Positions 23,371-33,400 of a stretch of 35,162 nucleotides of DNA are shown one piece after another (the stretch's first letter is position 1; the number at the start of each line of letters is the position of its first letter). The notes below the pieces were generated by a model. The model saw only the letters and a list, made by a program, of their open reading frames with translations, had not been told where the DNA came from and searched no databases. The stretch lies in assembly GCA_900314635.1 (NCBI GenBank), contig OMVY01000026.1:1-35162 (forward strand). Reading direction: 5' to 3'. This DNA is from an uncultured Methanobrevibacter sp. GTDB taxonomy: Archaea; Methanobacteriota; Methanobacteria; Methanobacteriales; Methanobacteriaceae. The position numbers and the translations under genes are program-made.

Positions 23371-24342
23371 CTACTCCTCGTATTTGAAACATCTGACCCT
23401 CTTATTATCATCGATAGGAATCAAATCAGGCCTGATCTTGTCACATTTCTCCAATTTATGGGCGCATCTGTCATAATAAGGACATCCGACAGGAATCTCT
23501 CCATGCAATGGCTGATGTCCCTTTGTCAATACAAAGCCGTTGTGAGGCAAAGCCTTGTAAAGGGATTTGGTATATGGATGAAGCAGATTCTCTCCCTCAC
23601 CGCTGAAATCATCAGCATTTGCTATTTCAATCACATATCCTGAATAGAATATGGCAATTCTGTTTGCAACCTTCAAAGCAGCATCAATGTCGTGGGTAAT
23701 CAACAGAACACCAACATTCTCCGCAGACATCTGTCTAAGATGGTTCAGAGTTTCCTCGACAGACTTTTCATCCAGCCCAGGAGTAGGCTCGTCTGCAATT
23801 ACAAGCTTTGGGTTTGAAAGAAGGGCTGTTGATACAAGAACTCTTCTTGCCATACCTCCAGACAATTGGAAAGGATACATGTCATCAACTTCTTCAGACA
23901 AGTTGTACTTTTCAAAAATTGCCCTCTGCTTGGCTCTTTTTTCCATTTCTTCTGCTTCATCAGTGCATTCACCAATAACCTGGTCTGATACTTTCATCAA
24001 TGGATCCAGGAAATTCACTGATTGTGGAATCAATGCAATTTCATCTCCACGCAGTTTCTGCTTCAATTCTTCAGTTAGAACTTCGCCCTTGTACATCATG
24101 GTTCCTGAGAGGTTTGCATTAGAGGGAAGAATGCCGAGTATTGCATGTGCAAGAAGGCTTTTTCCAGACCCGCTTGAACCTAGAACCGCTACAATCTCCC
24201 CTTCCTTGATATCCAAAGTCAAATCAGTTATAACCTTCAATTCCCTCTGATTCAAGCCTTTTACATATTGGGTGAAAGAAATGGAGATATTTGAAACATT
24301 AATCAATTCACTAACATCATTTGAAAAATTAACATCACTCAT
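23371..24342 (-). CDS. ABC importer ATPase 1 (NikD/DppD-like)
   Basis: A 323-residue ATPase subunit of a nickel/peptide (PepT family) importer. Walker A is GSSGSGKSLLA, the Q-loop lies in LIPQSVNFLDPL, the signature is LSGGMARRV, and Walker B is LVIADEPTPGLD. The C-terminal oligopeptide-transporter domain with its cysteines (CPYYDRCAHKLEKC, about 287-300) is present. GGTGATATT precedes the ATG, which lies eight bases after the stop of the permease gene. It acts at the inner face of the membrane with the second ATPase. Confidence 0.85.
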   Translation of the reverse strand: MSDVNFSNDVSELINVSNISISFTQYVKGLNQRELKVITDLTLDIKEGEIVAVLGSSGSGKSLLAHAILGILPSNANLSGTMMYKGEVLTEELKQKLRGDEIALIPQSVNFLDPLMKVSDQVIGECTDEAEEMEKRAKQRAIFEKYNLSEEVDDMYPFQLSGGMARRVLVSTALLSNPKLVIADEPTPGLDEKSVEETLNHLRQMSAENVGVLLITHDIDAALKVANRIAIFYSGYVIEIANADDFSGEGENLLHPYTKSLYKALPHNGFVLTKGHQPLHGEIPVGCPYYDRCAHKLEKCDKIRPDLIPIDDNKRVRCFKYEE

Positions 24343-24350
24343 AATATCAC

Positions 24351-25211
24351 CTACTCATTTGCGCTTGTTGGATCCAGCATCTTCTTGATATTCTCTCCAG
24401 CAATATCAAACAGCAATACAAGAATCAATAATGCCAGACCTGGGAACAATGCAAGCCACCAGTTTCCTGTTGCAAGATATTTCATGGATTCAGATAAGAT
24501 AATACCAATAGCAGGCTCATGAGGAGAGAGACCGAATCCTAAAAATGTCACACTTGCTTCGTGCATGATTGCATGAGGGAAGATTAAAATTGTACCTACA
24601 ATTACCTGTGTGACAACCAGCGGAAGAATCTGTTTTCTTGCAATCCATAACTTGGATTTTCCAAGCTTTTCAGAAATTGTTACAAATTCGGAAGTTTTGA
24701 TTCTCTTGATTTCTGCCCTGAGCACTCTTGCAAGAGATGTCCAGTGGGTGAAAGCCACACCAACCAATACTCCAAAAGCGCCTCCACCTAAAGCAATGGA
24801 AATAAGAATGATGAGCAGAATATGCGGAATGGATAGGAACACATCGATAAGCCATGATACAAAACTGTCCAGATACTTGTTGAAACTAGACAGAAAAGCC
24901 AGGGCAACAGCAATGATGCTGCTTAAAACTGAAGCGAAGAATCCTATCTGAACACTTAATCCCAGACCCTTGAGAGTACGGATGAACATATCCCTTCCCA
25001 GCCAGTCGGTACCGAAGATATGCTCAAAGGAAGGCGGCTGGTTCATCATTGACCAATTGGTAGTGATGCTTTTAGGATCAATGGTGAAGCTGATGATTAC
25101 TACTAGAATCAGTATGAAAGCAGACAGCCCTATTGCAAGCAATGTCTTGGTTCTCAGATTCATGCTGCCTAAAATATCAAACTTACTCATCTTATTGACT
25201 GATTCATCCAT
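24351..25211 (-). CDS. ABC importer permease 2 (NikC/DppC-like)
   Basis: A roughly 286-residue permease with about six membrane helices. GTDWLGRDMFIRTLKGLGLS (about 66-85) is the hallmark N-terminal motif of DppC/NikC proteins, and the EAA-type coupling loop lies near FVTISEKLGKSKLWI. ATG 25211 is chosen over GTG 25220, which is part of the AGGTGAGG ribosome-binding region. The start overlaps the stop of the first permease gene, indicating translational coupling. It forms the channel with that permease. Confidence 0.85.
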   Translation of the reverse strand: MDESVNKMSKFDILGSMNLRTKTLLAIGLSAFILILVVIISFTIDPKSITTNWSMMNQPPSFEHIFGTDWLGRDMFIRTLKGLGLSVQIGFFASVLSSIIAVALAFLSSFNKYLDSFVSWLIDVFLSIPHILLIILISIALGGGAFGVLVGVAFTHWTSLARVLRAEIKRIKTSEFVTISEKLGKSKLWIARKQILPLVVTQVIVGTILIFPHAIMHEASVTFLGFGLSPHEPAIGIILSESMKYLATGNWWLALFPGLALLILVLLFDIAGENIKKMLDPTSANE

Positions 25212-26196
25212 TTTCCTCACCTTCCTTGATTCTAGGATCTACAAAGTTGTATAAAATATCCGCAATCAGATTTCCGCAGTATACGAAAATCGCACTGAAA
25301 ATCACAATTCCAAGCAATAATGGAACATCGCTTCTCAAACCTGCGGAAACTGCAGCCTGACCTATGCCGGGATACATGAAAACCTGTTCAACAAGAACTG
25401 TACCTCCAAACAATTCACTGAAAGATAAGAACTGCAAAGTTATGGCAGGAAGAAGAATATTCCTTATGCCGTGTCTTTTTATCAAAGTCCATCCATCTTC
25501 TCCTCTTGCCTTTGCAAAAAGGAAATAATCAGTTGACATAACTTCTATGAGCTTGTCACGGGTGTATAATGCGATTGATGCAACACCAAGAATGCTCAAT
25601 GTAAATGCAGGCAGAATCAAATGCCTCAGCCAGTCCCAGAATGATACATCCTGGCTCAATGCTCCGATAGGAACTCCTCCACTTACAGGGAACAGTCCAA
25701 GATAGACGCTGAATACCATTACAACAAGCAGTGCAATCCAGAATGTAGGTGCTGACTGCAGTATGTAACAGTATGTCTTGACAGCCTTGTCAACCCATGT
25801 GTCTCTTTTAAATCCTGCAAGAACGCCTAAAGCAAATCCAAGTATTCCTGAAATCGCCCATGATGTCAGCATCAATATGAGGGATGCTGTGAATTTTTCA
25901 GAGATGACATGCAGAACCGGAGCCCTGTAAATCAGTGAAGTACCGAAGTCACCGGTGAGGATATTTCCAAGCCAGTTCAGCATCTTCTCTGTAATAGGCT
26001 GGTTCACTCCCCAGTATGCTTCCAGCTGTGCAATCTTTTCAGGACTAACAACCATGTTGGAAATATAAGCATTTACCGGATTTATAGGAGACATGTCAAT
26101 CAGTATGAAACTTAATAATATTACTACAATCAATAATATGGCAAAGCGAACAAGCTTATAGCCTAAAAATTTAAGTATTTTCTGTTTGTCTAACAA
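25204..26196 (-). CDS. ABC importer permease 1 (NikB/DppB-like)
   Basis: A 330-residue permease with about six membrane helices. The N-terminal KLVRFAILLIVVILLSFILI and the NPVNAYISNMVVSPEKIAQL segment are typical of DppB/NikB, as is GLFPVSGGVP before the inner loop and the EAA-like loop near DYFLFAKARGEDGWTLIKRH. The open frame extends to 26313, but GGAGG at 26204-26208 lies seven bases before an in-frame TTG at 26196. That TTG is taken as the start, because the upstream extension is AT-rich and has no site. It follows the binding-protein gene. Confidence 0.83.
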   Translation of the reverse strand: MLDKQKILKFLGYKLVRFAILLIVVILLSFILIDMSPINPVNAYISNMVVSPEKIAQLEAYWGVNQPITEKMLNWLGNILTGDFGTSLIYRAPVLHVISEKFTASLILMLTSWAISGILGFALGVLAGFKRDTWVDKAVKTYCYILQSAPTFWIALLVVMVFSVYLGLFPVSGGVPIGALSQDVSFWDWLRHLILPAFTLSILGVASIALYTRDKLIEVMSTDYFLFAKARGEDGWTLIKRHGIRNILLPAITLQFLSFSELFGGTVLVEQVFMYPGIGQAAVSAGLRSDVPLLLGIVIFSAIFVYCGNLIADILYNFVDPRIKEGEENG

Positions 26197-26430
26197 GAAA
26201 CAACCTCCATATTTAAAATCACATATAATGAATAATAAGATTGAAAATGCATTAAATTGGAATAAAATCATAAACAAAAAGATTTGAAAAAACTTCAAAC
26301 AAAAATATTCCAATTCATACCCCTACACAATGCATTAAAAAGATACAATATTTTATAAAAGTGAAAATTAGAAAATTTTTTTAAAAAAAAAGTGGAAAAA
26401 GCCATTGGCTTTTCCCGACTTCATGATTTT

Positions 26431-28044
26431 TTAACTTTCTGAAGTTGCGTTGGTCATGGTCCAGTCGTATATGTTACTGAACAAGTCTCCGCCGTGAGGC
26501 TGCAAGAGAGCGGTGTCATTGGAAATGTCCACCCTGTCATTTACAAAGTAACCATATTTGATTTCACCTAACCATAACCAGTTAGCATCACCTTTAGGAG
26601 AAATACCTGTGGAACCGTCCCATGATACAGCAGACCAGTCTTTGTAGGAAGCTTCACGGGATTCCGCAAATGCTGCATCCATATGAGCATCTACTGCGCT
26701 GTTGTTGACACTTGCAGGGTTGAAGTCAGAGGAACTGTAGTATTCTCCGTACATATCTGAAGGATCAGTGGAACCGTATCCCCAGAGAACTCCTTGTGAA
26801 TATTCATTTGGATAGATCTCATCCCATTCAGCACCTATAGGCTCAACTTCAATACCGAATTCCTTGGCTTGTTCAGCAAGTCCTAAAGCCAATGCCTGTC
26901 TTTCAGGAGCATTTGCAGAGTAGTATACTTCAAATGAAGCCTTTGTGCCGTTCTTTTCTCTTATACCGTCACCGTCAGAGTCAACCCAGCCCGCTTCTTC
27001 CAAGGTTTTGTTTGCATATGCAACATCACCGTCTTCAATAGCGGCTTCAGGATTAGCCCATGGCAGTTGATGAGCAATACCGTCGTAGCAAGGTACACCT
27101 AATCCGTTTAATGCGCCTTCAGCTAAAGCAGTTCTGTTGATACCATAGTTCAATGCTTTTCTTACAGCAATGTCTGAAGTTACATTGTTACCGATTGTGT
27201 AGTTGTCCCCTTCAGATACTTCACCAGTATCTGGAACACTAGGCAGTGAGATACCACGAACATCGATGGTGTCCATGAGGTACATTGTGTAGCCGTCCAC
27301 ACTTTCCTTACCATATTCAAGAGGTACTGCCACTACATCAGCCTCTCCATTCTTAGCGAGGTTGAATGCTGCTTCGTTTTGAGCGAAGAGAATGGTAATC
27401 TTTTCTACTTCAGGCATTTTTCCATAGTAATCAGGGTTTTTCTCCAAGATTACTTGCTGGCCTTTGTCCCATTGTACGAATTTGTATGGTCCGGAACCTA
27501 CAGGGTTTTCACCATAGGTTTCGTTGTCATATGAATCGGAAGGAACAATACCGATGTAAGCAAGCTTGTCGAGGAAAGTGGAATCTGATTTGTTCAAATC
27601 AAACTCGACAGTGTAGTCATCCACAGCTTTTGCTTCTTTTAAAGCAGTCAAGTCAAGGCTTGCACCGCTGTCTCTTGCTGCATTGAAAGTGAATGCAACA
27701 TCTTCAGCAGTAAGCGGTGTACCGTCGGTAAAGTTGACATCGTCTCTGATATTTACAGTGTATTTCTTGAAATCACTGGAAATCTCATAGTCTGTAGCCA
27801 GATCGTTTGAATAAGTACCGTTGGTATTCATTTTAAGCAGGGTACTTTGAATCAATGGCTCTGCATAATAGTTCCAGCCTGCAATAGGGTCGAAACCTGC
27901 TTCAGGTTCTCCTCCGTGACTGTAAGCTGCAACTACGATTTCTCCCGGTCCTCTTTCGGTAGTGCCCCCTCCCATAAGAAGAGCACCGCCGATAAGCACA
28001 ACAATAATAGCGACTATCGCACCAATTATATATTTTGTATTCAT
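26431..28044 (-). CDS. Substrate-binding protein of nickel/peptide ABC importer (NikA/OppA-like, family 5)
   Basis: A 537-residue family-5 extracellular binding protein. An N-terminal membrane anchor (KYIIGAIVAIIVVLIGGALL, about 4-23) is followed by a Gly/Thr linker, without a lipobox cysteine, so it is held by an uncleaved helix. Family segments are NFTDGTPLTAEDVAFTFNAA (about 105-124), GSGPYKFVQWDKGQQVILEK (about 181-200) and the C-terminal fold. The cargo cannot be read from sequence: free nickel, a metal chelate and peptides are all known for the family. AAGGAG precedes the ATG. It is the first gene of the importer operon and has the half-site array in its promoter. Confidence 0.85.
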   Translation of the reverse strand: MNTKYIIGAIVAIIVVLIGGALLMGGGTTERGPGEIVVAAYSHGGEPEAGFDPIAGWNYYAEPLIQSTLLKMNTNGTYSNDLATDYEISSDFKKYTVNIRDDVNFTDGTPLTAEDVAFTFNAARDSGASLDLTALKEAKAVDDYTVEFDLNKSDSTFLDKLAYIGIVPSDSYDNETYGENPVGSGPYKFVQWDKGQQVILEKNPDYYGKMPEVEKITILFAQNEAAFNLAKNGEADVVAVPLEYGKESVDGYTMYLMDTIDVRGISLPSVPDTGEVSEGDNYTIGNNVTSDIAVRKALNYGINRTALAEGALNGLGVPCYDGIAHQLPWANPEAAIEDGDVAYANKTLEEAGWVDSDGDGIREKNGTKASFEVYYSANAPERQALALGLAEQAKEFGIEVEPIGAEWDEIYPNEYSQGVLWGYGSTDPSDMYGEYYSSSDFNPASVNNSAVDAHMDAAFAESREASYKDWSAVSWDGSTGISPKGDANWLWLGEIKYGYFVNDRVDISNDTALLQPHGGDLFSNIYDWTMTNATSES

Positions 28045-28602
28045 AATAAGACTCCTTGAGTTAAAGATAAAATATTAAGCAACAATCTTAATGGAAAAGT
28101 ATATAAACTTAATTTAAAATGAAATTAGTAATACAAATATTAAAATTGTTATGAAATTAATACTTTACATTTAATTATTAATACATATTCATATAAAAAT
28201 ATTTCTAAATAAAGTAATATTAAATGGCTTATTTTGGCTAAAAAAGTAATAATTATTACTCAAATTTATTTTATTTAAATATAAAGTAATAATTTATAAT
28301 TTTAAAAGATATTACTCACCAGTATTAAAAAATAAGCGAAAATTAGTAAAAAAAGTAATACTTAAATAAATTAAGTTTAATGAAAAAATAATTTAAATAA
28401 AAATAGGATATTTAAAATAAAGAATAAAAACCATAATATATAAATGAAAAAATTTTCAGTAAAAAGCAAAATTTACAAACTATAGACAATTAAAAAGTAT
28501 AAAAAAAGAAAAATTAAAAATTTAATAAAAAAATATAATGAAAAATAAAAATTTAACAGATTCAAATGAAAAAATTATGGAAGAATTTTAAAATTCTTCA
28601 TT
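28045..28602. other. Long AT-rich intergenic region before the importer operon
   Basis: A 558-bp region between the adhesin gene's end and the binding-protein gene, both on the minus strand. The lower-coordinate part (28101-28315) is the importer promoter array. A further GTAATAC half-site lies at about 28356. The part from about 28420 to 28600 is T-rich on the minus strand and probably ends adhesin transcription. No coding sequence or RNA gene is recognised. Confidence 0.45.
28101..28315 (-). promoter_or_regulatory. GTAATA half-site array and promoter of the importer operon (copy B)
   Basis: The minus-strand TATA box is GTTTATAT (28101-28108). Half-sites follow upstream at 28128 (GTAATA), 28158 (TAATAC), 28214 (GTAATA), the perfect 16-bp palindrome AGTAATAATTATTACT at 28245-28260, and GTAATA-N18-TATTAC at 28286-28315. 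ATATAAAAATATTTCTA (28191-28207) and GGCTAAAAA (28236-28244) are identical to copy A. Order and spacing match copy A within a few bases over nearly 190 bp. I see an ancestral duplication kept by selection; the regulator is unknown, with a nickel or other metal sensor as the natural guess. Confidence 0.65.
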
Positions 28603-30450
28603 TTACTCATCATCATCCCTTTTTCGTCCAAGCGGCAACAAGCCAAGGAAAGAAAGCACCAATATTAACACCATTACCGGATTGCCTGTATAAATGCTAG
28701 CTAAATCAATGCCATCCTCATGGGCTTTATTATGAGAACCATTATGATTATCATCAACAACCTCTATGTATCCATCTGCTTGAGATGATTCATATTTTTC
28801 ATCACCTTCATAGTAGGCTTTGATGTGATGTATGCCGACGTTTAATCCAGGCACATTGAATACTGCCTTGCCGTCCTTAATAAGAGCTGTGTACTTTTTA
28901 CCTGCAACTTCAATGGTAATTTTTCCAGTAGCATCCTTAGGAACAGTAACAGTAACAGTTCCATCATCACCAACTTTGATTGTCGCAGCAGAAATGCCCA
29001 TATCAGGTTTTACTTTGGAAACAGTGAATGTGCCATTGACATCCAGAGAATCATACTTGTCATCCCCATTATACCTTGCATCAACAGCATAATTGCCTGC
29101 TTTTAATCCAGGCACATTGAATACTGCCTTGCCGTCTTTTACAGGAGCAGTATAAGTCTTGCCTGCAACTGTAATGGTTACATTTCCAGTAGCATCCTTA
29201 GGGACGGTTACGGTAATTGTTTCCATATCTCCAACATTAATGTCTTGAGAATCTATGGAAACCTCAGGAGTATTCCTAGTAACTTTGAAGGTAGTTGAGT
29301 TTGAACTGTTGGTATAGTTTTGACTGCCCGGATACTTTGCAACAACATCGTGTTCGCCCGCTTTAAATCCTGGGACGGCCAATTGACCTTTACCATTCGT
29401 AAGTTCAACATTGTAATCCCTTCCATCAATAGTCACAGTAATATTTCCAGGAGCAGCTTCAGGTGAAAGCTCGACCTTGATTATTGCATCCTCGCCAACC
29501 TTGATGTCATCAACATAAACGCTTACTGTAGTATTCTGAGGAATTACATGGAATGTGTCATCATCATCCGCCTCGTTATGGTTCTTGTCCCCGTTATAAT
29601 GAACGCTTGCAGGATATGTTCCCGCAGCAAGGTTTTCAAGATCCAATCTAGCATTTCCACTGTATGCGGCTGCAAGGGATGCAAATAGGCGATGTTCATA
29701 TCCATCATCAAGACTGAGAGTCACATTGATGCCATTTACATATACTGTTACATTTCCAGGCGCATTGCAGGTTACAGTAAGTTCTTCAATATCACCATAA
29801 ATAATGTCATAAACATGGATTTCAACAATGGCATCAGCTTTGGCCACTTCAAACTTGCCGTCTTTGGTGTCTGGAGCATAATTGTCATCTCCAGAATAGA
29901 CAATCTGAACTGTGTAGTTTCCTGCATCTAAATCTGAAATGACTTTTTCAGCAGCACCATTTTCAAGAGGAACATCATTATATGTTCTTGTGTTTCCATC
30001 CTCATCTGTTACAGTAATATTGACAGTGCCTGTAGGAACTGAGCCCCCCTCAACAGGAGAGACAGTCACAGCAATGGTCTCATCATCACCATAAGTAATG
30101 CCATCTGTGCCGACTTTCATTTCAGGAGTTGCTTTGTCAACCTTAAAGGCAGATTCTCCAATTGCTTGAGTATAATTCTCATTACCATTATAGGTAATTG
30201 CCACATTATACTCACCAGCATTGAAAGTAGCAACAACAGCACCAGAACTATCAGTAACAACAACAGTAACATTACCCGTAGGAACAGCACCATCACCAAC
30301 ACCAGAAACAGAGACACCAATAGTCTCATCATCACCATAAGTGATATTAACGGTGTCTGCTTTTACAACAGGAGTTGCTTTGTCAACCTTAAAGGCAGAT
30401 TCTCCAATTGCTTGAGTATAATTATCATCACCATTATAAATAACGGTCAC
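28603..30450 (-). CDS. Adhesin-like protein, C-terminal part (after in-frame TAG)
   Basis: Continuation, in the same frame, of the giant adhesin gene after the TAG at 30457-30459. It holds six Ig-like repeats, among them NITYGDDETIGVSVSG, DGITYGDDETIAVTVSP and DINVGDMETITVTVPKDA. The C-terminal anchor follows: a membrane helix NPVMVLILVLSFLGLLPLG, then RKRDDDE. The first reading GTG has no ribosome-binding site, so this part is probably not translated on its own. It is fully intact after the stop, which points to a recent break, readthrough or an assembly problem. The last two repeats are nearly identical to each other (VPKDATG...DGKAVFNVPGL). Confidence 0.75.
   Translation of the reverse strand: MTVIYNGDDNYTQAIGESAFKVDKATPVVKADTVNITYGDDETIGVSVSGVGDGAVPTGNVTVVVTDSSGAVVATFNAGEYNVAITYNGNENYTQAIGESAFKVDKATPEMKVGTDGITYGDDETIAVTVSPVEGGSVPTGTVNITVTDEDGNTRTYNDVPLENGAAEKVISDLDAGNYTVQIVYSGDDNYAPDTKDGKFEVAKADAIVEIHVYDIIYGDIEELTVTCNAPGNVTVYVNGINVTLSLDDGYEHRLFASLAAAYSGNARLDLENLAAGTYPASVHYNGDKNHNEADDDDTFHVIPQNTTVSVYVDDIKVGEDAIIKVELSPEAAPGNITVTIDGRDYNVELTNGKGQLAVPGFKAGEHDVVAKYPGSQNYTNSSNSTTFKVTRNTPEVSIDSQDINVGDMETITVTVPKDATGNVTITVAGKTYTAPVKDGKAVFNVPGLKAGNYAVDARYNGDDKYDSLDVNGTFTVSKVKPDMGISAATIKVGDDGTVTVTVPKDATGKITIEVAGKKYTALIKDGKAVFNVPGLNVGIHHIKAYYEGDEKYESSQADGYIEVVDDNHNGSHNKAHEDGIDLASIYTGNPVMVLILVLSFLGLLPLGRKRDDDE
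30124..30423 (-). repeat. 82-codon Ig-repeat copies with identical DNA block
   Basis: A 54-bp block encoding the NYTQAIGESAFKVDKATP segment is identical at 30124-30177 and 30370-30423. The two copies are 246 bp (82 codons) apart, one Ig-repeat unit. Such sequence-identical units favour recombination and also make assembly difficult here; the second copy lies just downstream, in transcription order, of the in-frame TAG. Confidence 0.7.
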
Positions 30451-30456
30451 ATTATA

Positions 30457-33400
30457 CTAAGTGACATCAACGTAATACTCGCCTACAGCCAAATCAGGGA
30501 GATTGAAACTGAAAGTTCCATCAGTCAAAGCTTCTTCAGTGAAAGTAGCAACAACATCGCCAGAACTGTTAGTAACAACAACAGTAACATTACCTGTTGG
30601 ATTAGCTCCTCCTTCAACAGCCTCAACAGTCACAACAACTGTCTCGTTTTCACCATAAGTTATGTTTGCAGTGCTGATGTTTACATCAGGAGTGACCTGA
30701 ACCACTTCAAATGAACCTGAAATATCAGAAGAAACATAATTCAAATCGCCGTTGTAGGTAGCGTTCACATCATATTCGCCGACAGCCAATCCAGTGACAT
30801 TTATCTCAACGCTGCCATCAGTCAAAGCCTCTTCAGTGAAAGTAGCAACAACATTGCCTTCGCTGTCAGTAATGACAACAGTAACATTGCCGGTTGGAAC
30901 AATGCCTCCTACAACAGGAATAACTTTAACAACAAGAGTTTCATTATCTCCATAGCTAACAGGAGTGATTGTCTTAAGATCCATTGAAGGCTTTGTCTGA
31001 TTTACATGGAAAACAGCGGTTTCATTGTCAGGAAGGTAATTTTCATCTCCATTATATCTTGCATGAATATAATATTCGCTTGCATTCAATTTGGAGAAAT
31101 CCAGTTTTGCCTTGCCTGAACTCAGTTGAATGGTGTCATTATATATTATAACACCATTTGTATCATTGATGACCACTGTGATATTTCCAGTAGGAGTCAT
31201 GCCATCGATTCCGGAAACCTCGAATGTGATGTTCTCATCTTCAGGATATGTTATGTTCTGACAGCTTATGTTTAAAACTGAGGAATACTTATGAAGAGTG
31301 TATTCGGCATAGGTATAATAATTGTCTTCAGGGTGGGAGATCCTATAGGAATAGCTTTGAGCATCACTGCTTAAATCCACCTCGAAGTTATAATTGCCGC
31401 TTGCATCAGTATACTTCTTGATGCTTTCCACGAGATTGTTGTTCTCATCGAAGATTTCCAAAATGACTATCTGGTGAACTTCATTGAATGATTTTGCTGA
31501 AGTCACAACAGTAGTATTTGTAGTTCCTTCATCCACTCCACCACCGTTTACACCGCAGTAGACAACATTCGAAAAAGTGCCGCTTCCTGCATTGATGGCA
31601 TTCAAGTAGTTGTCCCTGCCTACAAAAGTACCGTTGATAGATACATGATTCTCTGTAAATGAATGCCTTTGATTATTCCACTTATCGAATAATGCCTGGT
31701 TTTCAAGCAATTCTGTATTTTCTATGTTGACAGTGTTTGCTCTTATGGCAGAGCCAGTCGGAGCCTTGTTGTACTTGAAAGATGACTCGTTAACAAACAA
31801 ATTGCCATTGCCATTATTGGAGGAAATTGCTCCTCCATTGGTGCCGGCAGTATTGTTTTCAAAAGTTGAGCCGGAAATATTCAACTTGCCATTGGCAAAT
31901 ATGGCTCCTCCTGCGCCGTTACAGGAATTATCAATAAATCTTGAGTCAACTACTGCAGCATCTCCAGAGAATCTTACAGCACCGGCATTTCCAGAAGCAT
32001 CGGTAGCCTTGTTTGATATGAATTCATTGTTTGCAAAAGAACTGAAAGTTGTTCTAGCATCAGCATATAAAGCACCTGCATTTGGAGCGGAGTTGTTGGT
32101 AAATGAGTTGTTTTCAAAAACAATGTTCTTACCATTGTTGCTTATATATACCGCACCTGCGGTTCCAGTATTGGAACATCCATCAAAAGTACAGTTTGCA
32201 ATGGTGATGTTCTCACCTTGGTCCTGGACTCTTAATGCTCCTCCACCGCCGATACCGGTACAGTTGTAGAATTCACACAGAAGAATCTGGGTATTGTTAC
32301 CCTTTTCAATCTGAAGGGCCTGTCTGCCTCCATACTGTGTGGTTGCAGAAGAATTGCTTCCACAATTGATGAAGGTATTGTTTATAATCAGACCACCTAC
32401 TGAATTCCAGTTTACAGCACCTCTTGTACCTGATGTGCAGTTGATGAATGTGCTGTTGGATAATATGGTTCCCTTTGGAATGATATTACTATTAGCACCT
32501 GCGTAAATAGCTCCGCCGTTTTTAGTGCCGTCAACATGACATTCGACGAATGTGCAGTTGTCGACTTGTCCGTTGGTTCCAGGATACCAGTGAATGGCAC
32601 CTCCATGGCCTGAAGATGTGAGATTGTAGAAATAACAGTCCTTGATGAGACCATCCACTGAATTTTCAAGCCATTCCACTCCTCCACCATAGCCGGAATT
32701 TCCGCCATTTGCATAGGCATTTGTAATATTGCATCCAATTATATGGCTGGATACGCTTCCTTTATCCAAGTAGATATTGGCACCTGCTTTTGCAGAGTTG
32801 TGGTCGATATTTGAATCCTGTAATGTGAATCGGCTTCCTTTGTAGTAGACTCCTCCACCGTTAGTGGATGCGGTATTGTCTGAAATATTACAGCCTGTGA
32901 TGGTTGTGTCGCTTCCCAAAACTTCGATTGCTCCTGCGATTGCGGAAGCATTGTTATTTGTGAAGTTGGAATTGGAAACATTGGTCCCATCACCAGTAAT
33001 TTTCAATGCACCTGCATTCTTAGCGGAACTGCTGTCAACAACACATCTGTCGATTGAAGTATTGCTCCCTGAAATCAGGATAGTTCCATCGCCGCTTGAA
33101 GATTTGGAATTACTGATTGAGACCTTTTCCAGATCGCCGTTGTTACCAAATACATAAACAGCTGAACCATCGTTTCTAGAGGATGCATTGGAAATTTCCA
33201 CATTGATTATGCGGGACTTGTTTCCTAAAATGTATAATGCTCCTCCAGATGCTTCAACCTTGGAATGGTCTGCAAAACAGTTTTCAAACCTGGAATTTGT
33301 GATGTTGCACTCGTTTCCGGTTAAAAAGATCGCTCCACCTTGAATAGTGTTGGTGCCAGTATAGGTCGGACCATTGACATGGCTGTTTGTAATATTAAGC

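Noticed and set aside
28330-28602. Possible non-coding RNA in the AT-rich gap after the adhesin
   Set aside because: No GC-rich island or stable stem was found by eye; hidden RNA genes in such AT-rich genomes usually show as local GC peaks.
30457-30459. TAG as a pyrrolysine codon
   Set aside because: No pylT or pylS gene is in the window, the Methanobacteriales are not known to use pyrrolysine, and the codon lies at a recombination junction, so a break is more likely.
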